DNA from: Sepiola atlantica
Lineage: Eukaryota; Mollusca; Cephalopoda; Sepiida; Sepiolidae
Length of the DNA: 64,000 bases
Direction of reading: 5' to 3'
Assembly (NCBI GenBank): GCA_963556195.1
Contig: OY744546.1
Coordinates: 69,296,803 to 69,360,802, forward strand
The translations under genes and the position numbers were made by a program. The notes under the pieces are model-generated. The model saw nothing but the letters and a program-made list of their open reading frames with translations. It did not search any database and was not told the origin of the DNA. This document shows positions 31,126 to 44,100 of this stretch, piece by piece. Numbering within the stretch: the first letter of the stretch is position 1; each line of letters starts with the position of its first letter.

Positions 31126-34100
31126 ATATGATGTAATCATGTGATGATCTGATATATGATGATGATGATCTGATATATGATGATGATATATATGATGATG
31201 ATATGATATATGATGATGATGATGATATGATATATGATGATGATGATGATGTGACGATGTATTACAAAAGTCTCAGTATTATCTTTTTCTTTATGTCCAG
31301 TGTATGACACCCGGGGAAATCTCTATTACATTATGAATTTTTGAACACAGCTGCTAGGCATTAAGGTGGGTAATGTGAGCTATATTCTTCTTTTTTTTAT
31401 TTAGTTTTATGCATAGAGGGTAAAGAGATTGAAACCTTTGTGAAAATTCAGGTAGCTCCGATTTTTGTGAAAATTGTAATAATCGGCACTAGACATCAAT
31501 TGGTAAATATTCCCCAAATTTCAGTTTCTCTGGAGGATTTTAAAGGGATTTTAGGGGACATAATATGGGCACAACCGCTCATTTGAAAATTCAAATATTT
31601 CAGATTTACATTAAATTTGATCCATAGTCATTAGACACCAATAAAGCAAGATTTCCTGAATTTAAATTTATTCTTAAGACCCCTTAAATTTTAGACATTT
31701 TATAGAATAATGGTGGATAATGCGGACTATGTTAAGTTTTATTTAGTTTTATGAAAAGTGGGGGGGGGGGGGTAAAGAAGGGATGGAAACCCTTTCTGAA
31801 AATTCAGATACGTCCGATTTTTGTGGAATTTTAACAATAGATATTAGACATCAATTAATCAATATTCCCAAAATTTCAGTTTCTCTGGAGTATTTTTAAC
31901 AGTTTTTTAGAGAGAATGGGAGAATTGTACCCATTCATCCCATTTGAAAATTCAAATATTTCAGATTTGCATTAAATTTAATCCATAGTCATTAGACACC
32001 AATTACGCCAGATTCTCTAAATTTCAATTCCTTCTTAAAACCCTAAAATTTTAGACATTTTCTAGAATCAAAATTATGTAATGGATTTTGATCAGAATTG
32101 GAATACGGATTCTAGATGTACGGTTTAGTAGCATTATATATTGATTTTAATATTTGTAAGGGGACATAAAAGTGGTGCAAAACTGTTCTGTTCGGGGAAT
32201 TCATTTTACCTGTCATGGGACGGGTATTATTCTCGTGCATATATATAAAATAAGCTTTCTATTTATCGTGCAATTAAAGGTCGTTTTATTTTGTGTCAAA
32301 TGTTCCATTTCTTACTTTTTTTGTCGGGTTGCCGATCGAAGAGAAAAAATCTGATTCTGTACTATTGTCTCCACTCCAAGCGTACGCGCTGGCAGGTTCG
32401 ACTCCGGGACCGTCGACAGTAGAAGAAAAGTCAGTGTCCCCCCATTCACCCCAGCCGTCTGGTCCTCCTTTCTCTGTCGCACTGTTACCGCTATTCTCCT
32501 GTCGTAGGGGAAGAAGAAAAACGAGAGATAAAATTTAACAACAAAAGACATTAACAGTTTAAACTTAATAACTGACTATATCACAAATGGAGAGTTAGAA
32601 TGCCTACTAGATACAATCCCCGAGTGTCTTCGGTCGTTCTGTACAAAGGTTTGTCAGGACAACCTGACATGAGGATACTTCTCCCTACAAGTAAACCCTG
32701 ACTAAAAATTCAAAATAACATAGTATTCGAAGTCCAAATAAGATCCCCTCGACACGGTCCATACATTCTCGCTTAATGTTTCATTTTACTTCAGTCGAAG
32801 TTCTCAGAAATCAAGGGGGTCCCCTTCCTGGGGCTAACACTTGATCTGTATATGAGATACATAGATACCGAATATTCTATTAAAATTCTTCTTTATTTCT
32901 CAAACATTGAGTTAGTAAAAAAGTTAAGAATAATAAATTTCTTCTCTCCCCAACTGACCAGTTAAGTATGTCATGGTATATCTTTCTTGTGGTCTGTTGG
33001 TCTTACCGGATTCCAGGACAAGAATTTATCTAGTCTGGTAGAGTATCCAGCTACGTGGTGTTACTTGAGGTAACATCACTAGGAGAAGAGGCACTATTCC
33101 TCGTATGAGGGGATCTTATTTGTGCTACGGATACTATGTAATTTTGAATATTTGGTCAGGGTTTACTTGTAGGGTAAAGTATCCTCATGTCAGGTTGTCC
33201 TGACAAACCCTTGTACAGACAGATCGAAGACACTCGAGGATAGTGTCTAGTAGGTAATTCAAACTCCCCACATACATATATGTGTGTATGTGTGTGCATA
33301 AACCAGCATATTCACAGCACAATCACACATGTACACCCACACAAACACACTCAAGTACTAAAACAAATACACAAGCATATGCACACTGAAAAACACAAAT
33401 ATATACAGACACTGACACCCATACATATACACACAAAAAAAACATTCACAAACAGTTACATACACAAACGCATATATTCAAATATACATATGCACACATA
33501 TATCCATTCAAATACACAGGCACATGAACAAACTCACAAAGACACAAAAACACGCACATATAAACAGGAGAGTTTGAAATACCTACTAGACACCATCCTC
33601 GCATGTCTTCGGTCTTTCTGTACAAGGGTTTGTCAGGACAACCTGACGTGAGGATACTTCTCCCTACAAGTAAACCCTGACCAAATATTCAAAATAACAT
33701 AGTATTCGAAGCCCAAATAAGATCCCCCTCGACATAGCTAGACTGGCTCACACGAGGAATAGTGCAACTTCTCCTAGTGATGTTACACCTCAAGTAATAG
33801 CACTTAGTAGGGTACTCCACCAGACTAGATGAACTTTTGTCCTGGAATCCGGTAAGACCAAGAGACCAAAAGAAAGTTTTAAAAAGTTTTTCAGTATTCA
33901 GACTCTCGGTTGATGGCTCAGAGATTAAGTAATCGGACCCCAACTCCGCCTCCTAGCATTCGTACGAATCTAACTCTCACTCCGACTCCTCCCAAATCCT
34001 TCGACTCTTTTCAATCCCAATGCTGCAACTCTGCTTACAACTATTGTTATGGTTTAATTCTCACCTTCGAATGCACACAGCTCAAACTATATGTGCATAA

Positions 34101-35121
34101 TTAATATCAACATCTCAAAATAGGAACAACACCGATAAAATATAGCAGTACCCGAACACACAAAACGCTCAATATTGCTTTAGATATAGATTTATTACAT
34201 AGTGTATATATATATATATATATGGGAAATGAAAAAGGAAAAACCAAGAGATATTTTTTTATATATTCATCAACGTTTCGTCTTTATTGTAAGACTTCCT
34301 CAGGACGATAATTTTAAGAAAAATGTCATGCAAGTACATCGAAATATTGGGTTGAGATGATGGGTTGATGAGAAAAAGTAGTAGCCATGGCTACTAAGAG
34401 CGCTGGACCAAGGTCTGGGCTGAGAGAAGTCAGTCAGTGGCAGAGAGTGAAATGAATGTCTCTCTGCCACTGACTGAAACACACGAAAGTTTTCGTTTTG
34501 TTTTGCTCAAAAATACGCATTAGTCCATAGTATCATATAACCCCGACCCTGTCATTTTATTCATTTATAGTTATATTGCACTTTTTCTAATAACTCTTTA
34601 AAGGTTTAAATATTGAATATCGCGTCTCATTTATGCTTTTGAAATTGATTCTCATAAAAATCGATCTGAACTATATAAAATATATTTTTTTTTAGATCAC
34701 ACACGCAAATATATTTTAGAAACTTTATTTCACCTCAAACAAGTCAGGTTCCTACTGAGGCATAAAGGGTTACGAGGATTAGGATCCAGATTCATAGTCG
34801 GCATCCTAAGTGGGGAGTTGTGCAGAAAGGTGTTTGTTCACATTACATTAAGATTTCTGCATGTTGGTACAGTCGGGGAAACAAGGAGCAGGGTGGGAAT
34901 TCCATGGGCAAGCAGTCAAAGGAAAGAAGCTATTTGAATAGAAAATTTTTCGACATCTTCGAACCTCTATAGTAAAGGTGTTGGATTGCCACAGAAACGT
35001 AAGGGGTTACTACAGTGATTAGGGGTCAAATTAATAATGGGTATCTTAAGTGGGAGTTGTAAATTTGTTTTTTTTTTCTCCGAAATCGACATTAAATCAC
35101 AGTATAAGATAACTCTAATCT

Positions 35122-35157
<36 letters not shown>

Positions 35158-38100
35158 CTGTATTTTTAAAAATTTATAGCTCTATTGCAATTTTTAAAAT
35201 AACTCTTTAAAGGTTTAAATATTGAGCTTCATTTTGCTTTCGAAATTGATTCTTATATGAATCGATGTGCACTATATAAAATGATTGCTTTTTATATTAT
35301 CACACACACAAATATATATATATATATATATATAGCTACACGTTGCAAGTGTGCCTGGAAAAAATTTAGAGAGCTGCTACCAATCCTGACAAACAAACAC
35401 CTGCCAACAACTACGAGAGGGCGTGTATACTCCTCATGTGTCAGAAGTGTGCTGTTGTATGGCTCAGAAACTTGGGCTGTCTCTGCTGGCATAATAAAGA
35501 AGCTGCACCGTAATGACAGGGCAATGGTCAGATGGATCTGTTTGGTGAGGCCTCAACAGTACGTTTCTTTTGAATCCCTGCTCTCACAGGTCGACTTGAA
35601 AAGCCTTACGGACATCATGCGGAAGAACAGACTGCGTTGGTTGGGCCACATTGAGCGTAGCGATGGCTGGATTGCTAAAGTCCGACAGTTGAATGTGCCA
35701 GCAGAGAACATCACCACTGGCAGACCCAAGTTGACTTGGGAGGACGTAGTCAAACTTGATAGGAAGGCCATGGGTATGGATTCCATCAAACCTTGCCAAA
35801 GACAGGAGTGGAGAGGAAGACTTAGATTTCGAGACTAGACAATCAGGCCCCACCCTCATCAGAGGATTAATTGTGGCCTGATTCAACAAATAAACCGGTT
35901 GATGATGATGATGATGTGTGTGGGCAAAATTAAAAAGGAAAATCAGGTATCTATATTGAAACAAAAAGCAACACAAAGACAAGCATGGGAAAATCAATAT
36001 TTCACCTTATATTTATTAAGGCTTCCTCAAGAAGAAACGGCATGTTACAGGCGAAAACAAAGTATCTATATATAGACATACATGAATGGTAAGAGAGAAG
36101 ATACGAAATGGTGAAAATCATTGTGCGAGAGTAGCAGTAGTAAGTTGAAATAGGTGATAACTAAAAAGCATCTTAACCATTGTCCATGAAGATAGCATTT
36201 TCATGATGTTTTTGGAAAGAGCAGGGTGAATTGGAAAGAAACTAGATTGTTGCTTAATAGCATTGCTTGAGTGTGCAATCGAAACCACTTCCATAAGATG
36301 TCTCTATTGACTTGCCTCTCCACAATTTGTTAATATTGAACTTGATAAACAACCATGTTGTGGTCAGCTGGGAAGCAGCCTCGTGGTATTGTTTTCCACA
36401 GACGCATAGTTCTTGGAAAGAAACTTTGCTCATGGAAGTTCCATTTAGTTTTAGGTACACAGAAGAAGAAAGGGGAATTATTTACAGTGGTTGTAGCTAG
36501 ATGAGTTTTGTTGTGAACGTTTTTACGGGGGGGGGGGGGTCACAGATTGGAGCTCAGTCGAGCACCTACCATGAAACTAACGATAGAGTATTGATTTACT
36601 CCTCTCCAGGAGTTAGGCACAAGGCCAGTTTTTATCTTACTCCCACAAGTAAGATGTGACCCAAGGTCGGGTTGGGAAAGTGGGGTTTAAAAATTGCCTG
36701 GGCAGCCCCGTCGGCATTCCCCGGTAGGGGCGCCTCAGGCAGTAAGCAATAAACTTACTCCTCCCCAAAGAGGGGAGGCGAAGCCTGGGAGGGTGGACCT
36801 CCTAGAACTGCACAGGACAAACCCATAGACCGGCGTAAATCAAGCCCCGAAGGACAAAACAATACCAGTTTATGGGGTGCAGTATCCATCGGAACAGATA
36901 CTACACTTTGATCTTAGCCAAAAGGCCAAAGATGAGTAAACAAACGATAGAGTAGAGAAAGACTAACAAACTCGTCTGTGAGAAAGAAAAAAGGACATCC
37001 GCCACTAGATTTCAAAGTCATAGCAAGAAAGGGTGCTCTGGTTGTGTCAGCTGAATAAATGTAAACGAATGATATTAGAATTTGATTTGGGGGATCATTG
37101 ATAAAAATCAGGAAGATGGTTGGGCCCGGAATGGATCCTTGAGGCACGTCGGCATTGATGCTATGTGCTTCATCAACAACTACTTTTATAAACCTATCAG
37201 GGAGAAAGCATTTAATGGCTGACAATAAATAATAATAATAAAGGAATAAACAGTTGCTACTTAGTGTGAGGCATAGATCACTATAAAAGAATTGAGCTCT
37301 TTAGGTAGTTGATAATGTGTATATAACCATATAAGCTTTATTTCCCTCCAAGACAGGTCTGGTCAAAACCATAATTTTATAGAGAAATAATCCTTGTCGG
37401 TTTTCAATAATTTTTGTTTTTTAGTGGTTAATAAAAGGAATCTTACCGGTGGATTTTCTAAGCTTCCCCATTGTTCAGTGTCTTCCCAGCCACCCATGTT
37501 AGCACCAGTGTCTGGGGAACCGGAACGGGGTGTAACATCCAAGGCTGCATCGTCTAATGCCAAATCCTGATAATGGTCAAACGAGAGGACATGGAAAATA
37601 AATATATACACACAATAAGACCAGAATAATAAATATAAAGCAAAGGTGTAAAGTTTTACACCACTGTTTTACATCTCTAAACAAAGTTTTACACCACTGT
37701 TTTACATCTCTAAACAAAGTTTTACACCACTGTTTTACATCTCTAAACAATGTTTTACACCACTGTTTTACATCTCTAAACAATGTTTTACACCACTGTT
37801 TTACATCTCTAAACAATGTTTTACACCACTGTTTTACATCTCTAAACAAAGTTTTACACCAATGTTTTAGATCTCTTAACAAAGTTTTACACCACTGTTT
37901 TAGATCTCTAAACAAAGTTTTACACCACTATTTTACATCTCTAAACAAAGTTTTACACCACTGTTTTACATCTCTTAACAAAGTTTTACACCACTGTTTT
38001 ACATCTCTAAACAAAGTTTTACACCACTGTTTTACATCTCTTAACAAAGTTTTACACCACTGTTTTACATCTCTTAACAAAGTTTTACACCACTGTTTTA

Positions 38101-41100
38101 CATCTCTTAACAAAGTTTTACACCACTGTTTTACATCTCTAAACAAAGTTTTACACCACTGTTTTACATCTCTAAACAAAGTTTTACACCACTGTTTTAC
38201 ATCTCTAAACAAAGTTTTACACCACTGTTTTACATCTCTTAACAAAGTTTTACACCACTGTTTTACATCTCTAAACAAAGTTTTACACCACTGTTTTACA
38301 TCTCTAAACAAAGTTTTACACCACTGTTTTACATCTCTAAACAAAGTTTTACACCACTGTTTTACACCTCTAAACAAAGTTTTACACCACTGTTTTACAC
38401 CTCTAAACAAAGTTTTACACCACTGTTTTACACCTCTAAACAAAGTTTTACACCACTGTTTTACACCTCTAAACAAAGTTTTACACCACTGTTTTACATC
38501 TCTAAACAAAGTTTTACACCACTGTTTTACATCTCTAAACAAAGTTTTACACCACTGTTTTACATCTCTAAACAAAGTTTTACACCACTGTTTTACACCT
38601 CTAAACAAAGTTTTACACCACTGTTTTACACCTCTAAACAAAGTTTTACACCACTGTTTTACATCTCTAAACAAAGTTTTACACCACTGTTTTACATCTC
38701 TAAACAAAGTTTTACACCACTGTTTTACATCTCTAAACAAAGTTTTACACCACTGTTTTACACCTCTAAACAAAGTTTTACACCACTGTTTTACATCTCT
38801 AAACAAAGTTTTACACCACTGTTTTACATCTCTAAACAAAGTTTTACACCTGTATATAAAAACAAAATACTCTGTTTAAAAGGAAAAAGCTCTGCATATA
38901 TATTTTTACTATCTGCGTCTACCCGACGTTGGCCAGCAGTCTATTTACTTTCATTTTCTTTTGCTCATAAAAAAAAAAAGGCAGCAGCCAAATTAATTTC
39001 TTGTCAGAAAATATTTACACTTTTAGATTGATAATTCAGTGAAGGAGTATATGTTTCTCGGCCTTTTGGCTAAGAGCAAAGTGTAGTATCTGTTCCGATG
39101 GATATTACACCCTATAGACCGGTATCGTCTTGGCCTTGGGGTCTTGATTCCACCGGTCTTTGGGTTTGTCCTGTGCAGTTCTAGGAGGTCCACCCTCCCA
39201 GGCTTTGCCTCCCCTCTTTGGGGATGAGTAAGTTTATTGCTTACTGTCTGAGGCGCCCCTACCAGGGAATGCCGACGGGGCTGCCTAGGCATTTTTTGTA
39301 GGCCAGAGTGCTCAAATTCTCGGGCGCTGGCTTTTCAAATGCCACTTTCCGACCTTGTGTCACATCTTACCGCTGTGGGAGGTAGATAAATAACCCATAT
39401 GTTATTTTTTTTTTGTAATCAAGTTTCAATAAAATCGATCGGATATCTTACAAAATGTTGGAATCGCATAAATATTTCCATTTTTATTTTGTTAACTCTA
39501 AAAACTAATAAGAAGAATACCCGTCCCATGACAAGTAAAATTAATTCCCCAAACAAAAGTTTTGCACCACTTTTATGTCCTCTTCTAAAGATTAAAATAA
39601 ATATATAATGATACTAAACCTGAAGTCTAGAATCCTTATTTCAATTTTTATCAAAATCCATTAAATGATGTTGATTCTAGAAAATGTCTAAAATTTAAGC
39701 TTAAGGGATCTTAAGAAGAAATTTAAATTCATGGAATTAATTAGTGTCTTAATGATTATGGATCAAATATGCAAATCTGATATATTTTAATTTTCAAAGG
39801 AGCGGTTGTGCCCATATTATGTCCTCTAAAAACCGTTTAAAATACTCGAAAGAAACTGAAATTATCGGAATATTTATAAATTGATATTTTCATTGTTAAA
39901 ATTTCACAAGAATCAGAGGTAACTGAAATTTCACAAAGGGCTTCCACCACTTTTTTATCCCCTTCGCACGAAACTAAATATAGCCCACATTCGGACTCCT
40001 CATGCCTAGCAGCTGTGTTCCGAAATTAATAATAACCGGTTAATTAGTTTAGGTGTGAATCCTGTACGTACAAATATATAAAAATATAAGTATTGGTATC
40101 CATTTTTTTTATTGCTTTGTACCAAGTAATTTTTGATAGGATTTTGTAAGTTAAATTTATCCATTACATTTTCTCCTTTTTGATTAACTATTTATAATAA
40201 ATTAATTAATTGATTTTTATTTTTGTAATTTTACAAATCCTACATAAAATATTGGCTCAAATGATTTTATTAATTATCTTCTTAAATCACAGTTTCATCT
40301 CATAATGTAATTTTTGATAGGATTTTGTAAGTTAAATTTATCCATTACATTTTCTCCTTTTTGATTAACTATTTATAATAAATTAATTAATTGATTTTTA
40401 TTTTTGTAATTTTACAAATCCTACATAAAATATTTGCTCAAATGATTTTATTAATTATCTTCTTAAATCACAGTTTCATCTCATAAAGTAATTTTTGATA
40501 GGATTTTGTAAGTTAAATTTATCCATTACATTTTCTCCTTTTTGCTTAACTATTTATAATAAATTAATTAATTGATTTTTATTTTTGTAATTTTACAAAT
40601 CCTACATAAAATATTTGCTCAAATGATTTTATTAATTATCTTCTTAAATCACAGTTTCATCTCATAAAGTAATTTTTGATAGGATTTTGTAAGTTAAATT
40701 TATCCATTACATTTTCTCCTTTTTGATTAACTATTTATAAAAAATTAATTAATTGATTTTTATTTTTGTAATTTTACAAATCCTACATAAAATATTTGCT
40801 CAAATGATTTTATTAATTATCTTCTTAAATCACAGTTTCATCTCATAAAGTAATTTTTGATAGGATTTTGTAAGTTAAATTTATCCATTACATTTTCTCC
40901 TTTTTGATTAACTATTTACAATAAATTAATTAATTGATTTTTATTTTTGTAATTTTACAAATCCTACATAAAATATTTGCTCAAATGATTTTATTACTTA
41001 TCTTCTTAAATCACAGTTTCATCTCATAAAGTAATTTTTGATAGAATTTTGTAAGTTAAATTTATCCATTACATTTTCTCCTTTTTGATTAACTATTTAC

Positions 41101-44100
41101 AATAAATTAATTAATTGATTTTTATTTTTGTAATTTTACAAATCCTACATAAAATATTTGCTCAGATGATTTTATTAATTATCTTCTTAAATCACAGTTT
41201 AATCTCATAAAGTAATTTTTGATAGGATTTTGTAAGTTAAATTTATCCATTACATTTTCTCCTTTTTGATTAACTATTTATAATAAATTAATTAATTGAT
41301 TTTTATTTTTGTAATTTTACAAATCCTACATAAAATATTTGCTCAAATGATTTTATTAATTATCTTCTTAAATCACAGTTTCATCTCATAAAGTAATTTT
41401 TGATAGGATTTTGTAAGTTAAATTTATCCATTACATTTTCTCCTTTTTGATTAACTATTTATAATAAATTAATTAATTGATTTTTATTTTTGTAATTTTA
41501 CAAATCCTACATAAAATATTTGCTCAGATGATTTTATTAATTATCTTCTTAAATCACAGTTTCATCTCATAAAGTAATTTTTGATAGGATTTTGTAAGTT
41601 AAATTTATCCATTACATTTTCTCCTTTTTGATTAACTATTTATAATAAATTAATTAATTGATTTTTATTTTTGTAATTTTACAAATCCTACATAAAATAT
41701 TTGCTCAAATGATTTTATTAATTATCTTCTTAAATCACAGTTTCATCTCATAAAGTAATTTTTGATAGGATTTTGTAAGTTAAATTTATCCATTACATTT
41801 TCTCCTTTTTGATTAACTATTTATAATAAATTAATTAATTGATTTTTATTTTTGTAATTTTACAAATCCTACATAAAATATTGGCTCAAATGATTTTATT
41901 AATTATCTTCTTAAATCACAGTTTCATCTCATAAAGTAATTTTTGATAGGATTTTGTAAGTTAAATTTATCCATTACATTTTCTCCTTTTTGCTTAACTA
42001 TTTACAATAAATTATTAATTGATTTTTATTTTTGTAATTTTACAAATCCTACATAAAATATTGGCTCAAATGATTTTATTAATTATCTTCTTAAATCACA
42101 GTTTCATCTCATAAAGTAATTTTTGATAGGATTTTGTAAGTTAAATTTATCCATTACATTTTCTCCTTTTTGATTAACTATTTATAATAAATTAATTAAT
42201 TGATTTTTATTTTTGTTATTTTACAAATCCTACATAAAATATTTGCTCAGATGATTTTATTAATTATCTTCTTAAATCACAGTTTCATCTCATAAAGTAA
42301 TTTTTGATAGGATTTTGTAAGTTAAATTTATCCATTACATTTTCTCCTTTTTGATTAACTATTTATAATAAATTAATTGATTTTTATTTTTGTAATTTTA
42401 CAAATCCTACATAAAATATTTGCTCAAATGATTTTATTAATTATCTTCTTAAATCACAGTTTCATCTCATAAAGTAATTTTTGATAGGATTTTGTAAGTT
42501 AAATTTATCCATTACATTTTCTCCTTTTTGATTAACTATTTATAATAAATTAATTAATTGATTTTTATTTTTGTAATTTTACAAATCCTACATAAAATAT
42601 TTGCTCAAATGATTTTATTAATTATCTTCTTAAATCACAGCTTCATCTCATAAAGTAATTTTTGATAGGATTTTGTAAGTTAAATTTATCCATTACATTT
42701 TCTCCTTTTTGCTTAACTATTTACAATAAATTAATTAATTGATTTTTATTTTTGTAATTTTACAAATCCTACATAAAATATTTGCTCAAATGATTTTATT
42801 AATTATCTTCTTAAATCACAGTTTCATCTCATAAAGTAATTTTTGATAGAATTTTGTAAGTTAAATTTATCCATTACATTTTCTCCTTTTTGATTAACTA
42901 TTTATAATAAATTATTAATTGATTTTTATTTTTGTAATTTTACAAATCCTACATAAAATATTTGCTCAGATGATTTTATTAATTATCTTCTTAAATCACA
43001 GTTTCATCTCATAAAGTAATTTTTGATAGGATTTTGTAAGTTAAATTTATCCATTACATTTTCTCCTTTTTGATTAACTATTTATAATAAATTATTAATT
43101 GATTTTTATTTTTGTAATTTTACAAATCCTACATAAAATATTGGCTCAAATGATTTTATTAATTATCTTCTTAAATCACAGTTTCATCTCATAAAGTAAT
43201 TTTTGATAGGATTTTGTAAGTTAAATTTATCCATTACATTTTCTCCTTTTTGATTAACTATTTATAATAAATTATTAATTGATTTTTATTTTTGTAATTT
43301 TACAAATCCTACATAAAATATTGGCTCAAATGATTTTATTAATTATCTTCTTAAATCACAGTTTCATCTCATAAAGTAATTTTTGATAGGATTTTGTAAG
43401 TTAAATTTATCCATTACATTTTCTCCTTTTTGATTAACTATTTATAATAAATTATTAATTGATTTTCATTTTTGTAATTTTACAAATCCTACATAAAATA
43501 TTTGCTGAAATGATTTTATTAATTATCTTCTTAAATCACAGTTTCATCTCATAAAGTAATTTTTGATAGGATTTTGTAAGTTAAATTTATCCATTACATT
43601 TTCTCCTTTTTGATTAACTATTTATAATAAATTATTAATTGATTTTTATTTTTGTAATTTTACAAATCCTACATAAAATATTGGCTCAAATGATTTTATT
43701 AATTATCTTCTTAAATCACAGTTTCATCTCATAAAGTAATTTTTGATAGGATTTTGTAAGTTAAATTTATCCATTACATTTTCTCCTTTTTGATTAACTA
43801 TTTATAATAAATTATTCATTGATTTTTATTTTTGTAATTTTACAAATCCTACATAAAATATTGGCTCAAAGTATTTTATTAATTATCTTCTTAAATCACA
43901 GTTTCATCTCATAAAGTAATTTTTGATAGGATTTTGTAAGTTAAATTTATCCATTACATTTTCTCCTTTTTGATTAACTATTTATAATAAATTATTAATT
44001 GATTTTTATTTTTGTAATTTTACAAATCCTACATAAAATATTGGCTAAAATGATTTTATTAATTATCTTCTTAAATCACAGTTTCATCTCATAAAGTAAT

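Noticed and set aside
37577..38839. Repetitive ORFs (112 and 303 codons) of a V-K-Q-W-C-K-T-L-F-R-D unit
   Set aside because: An 11-codon reading of the 33 bp intronic minisatellite; no start context and no domain.
37645..38850. CRISPR array (short regular repeats)
   Set aside because: Pure 33 bp tandem repeat without spacers.
39054..39100. Functional U2 snRNA gene
   Set aside because: Only the first ~45 nt match; the Sm site and 3' stem-loops are absent and the same fusion occurs in several copies.
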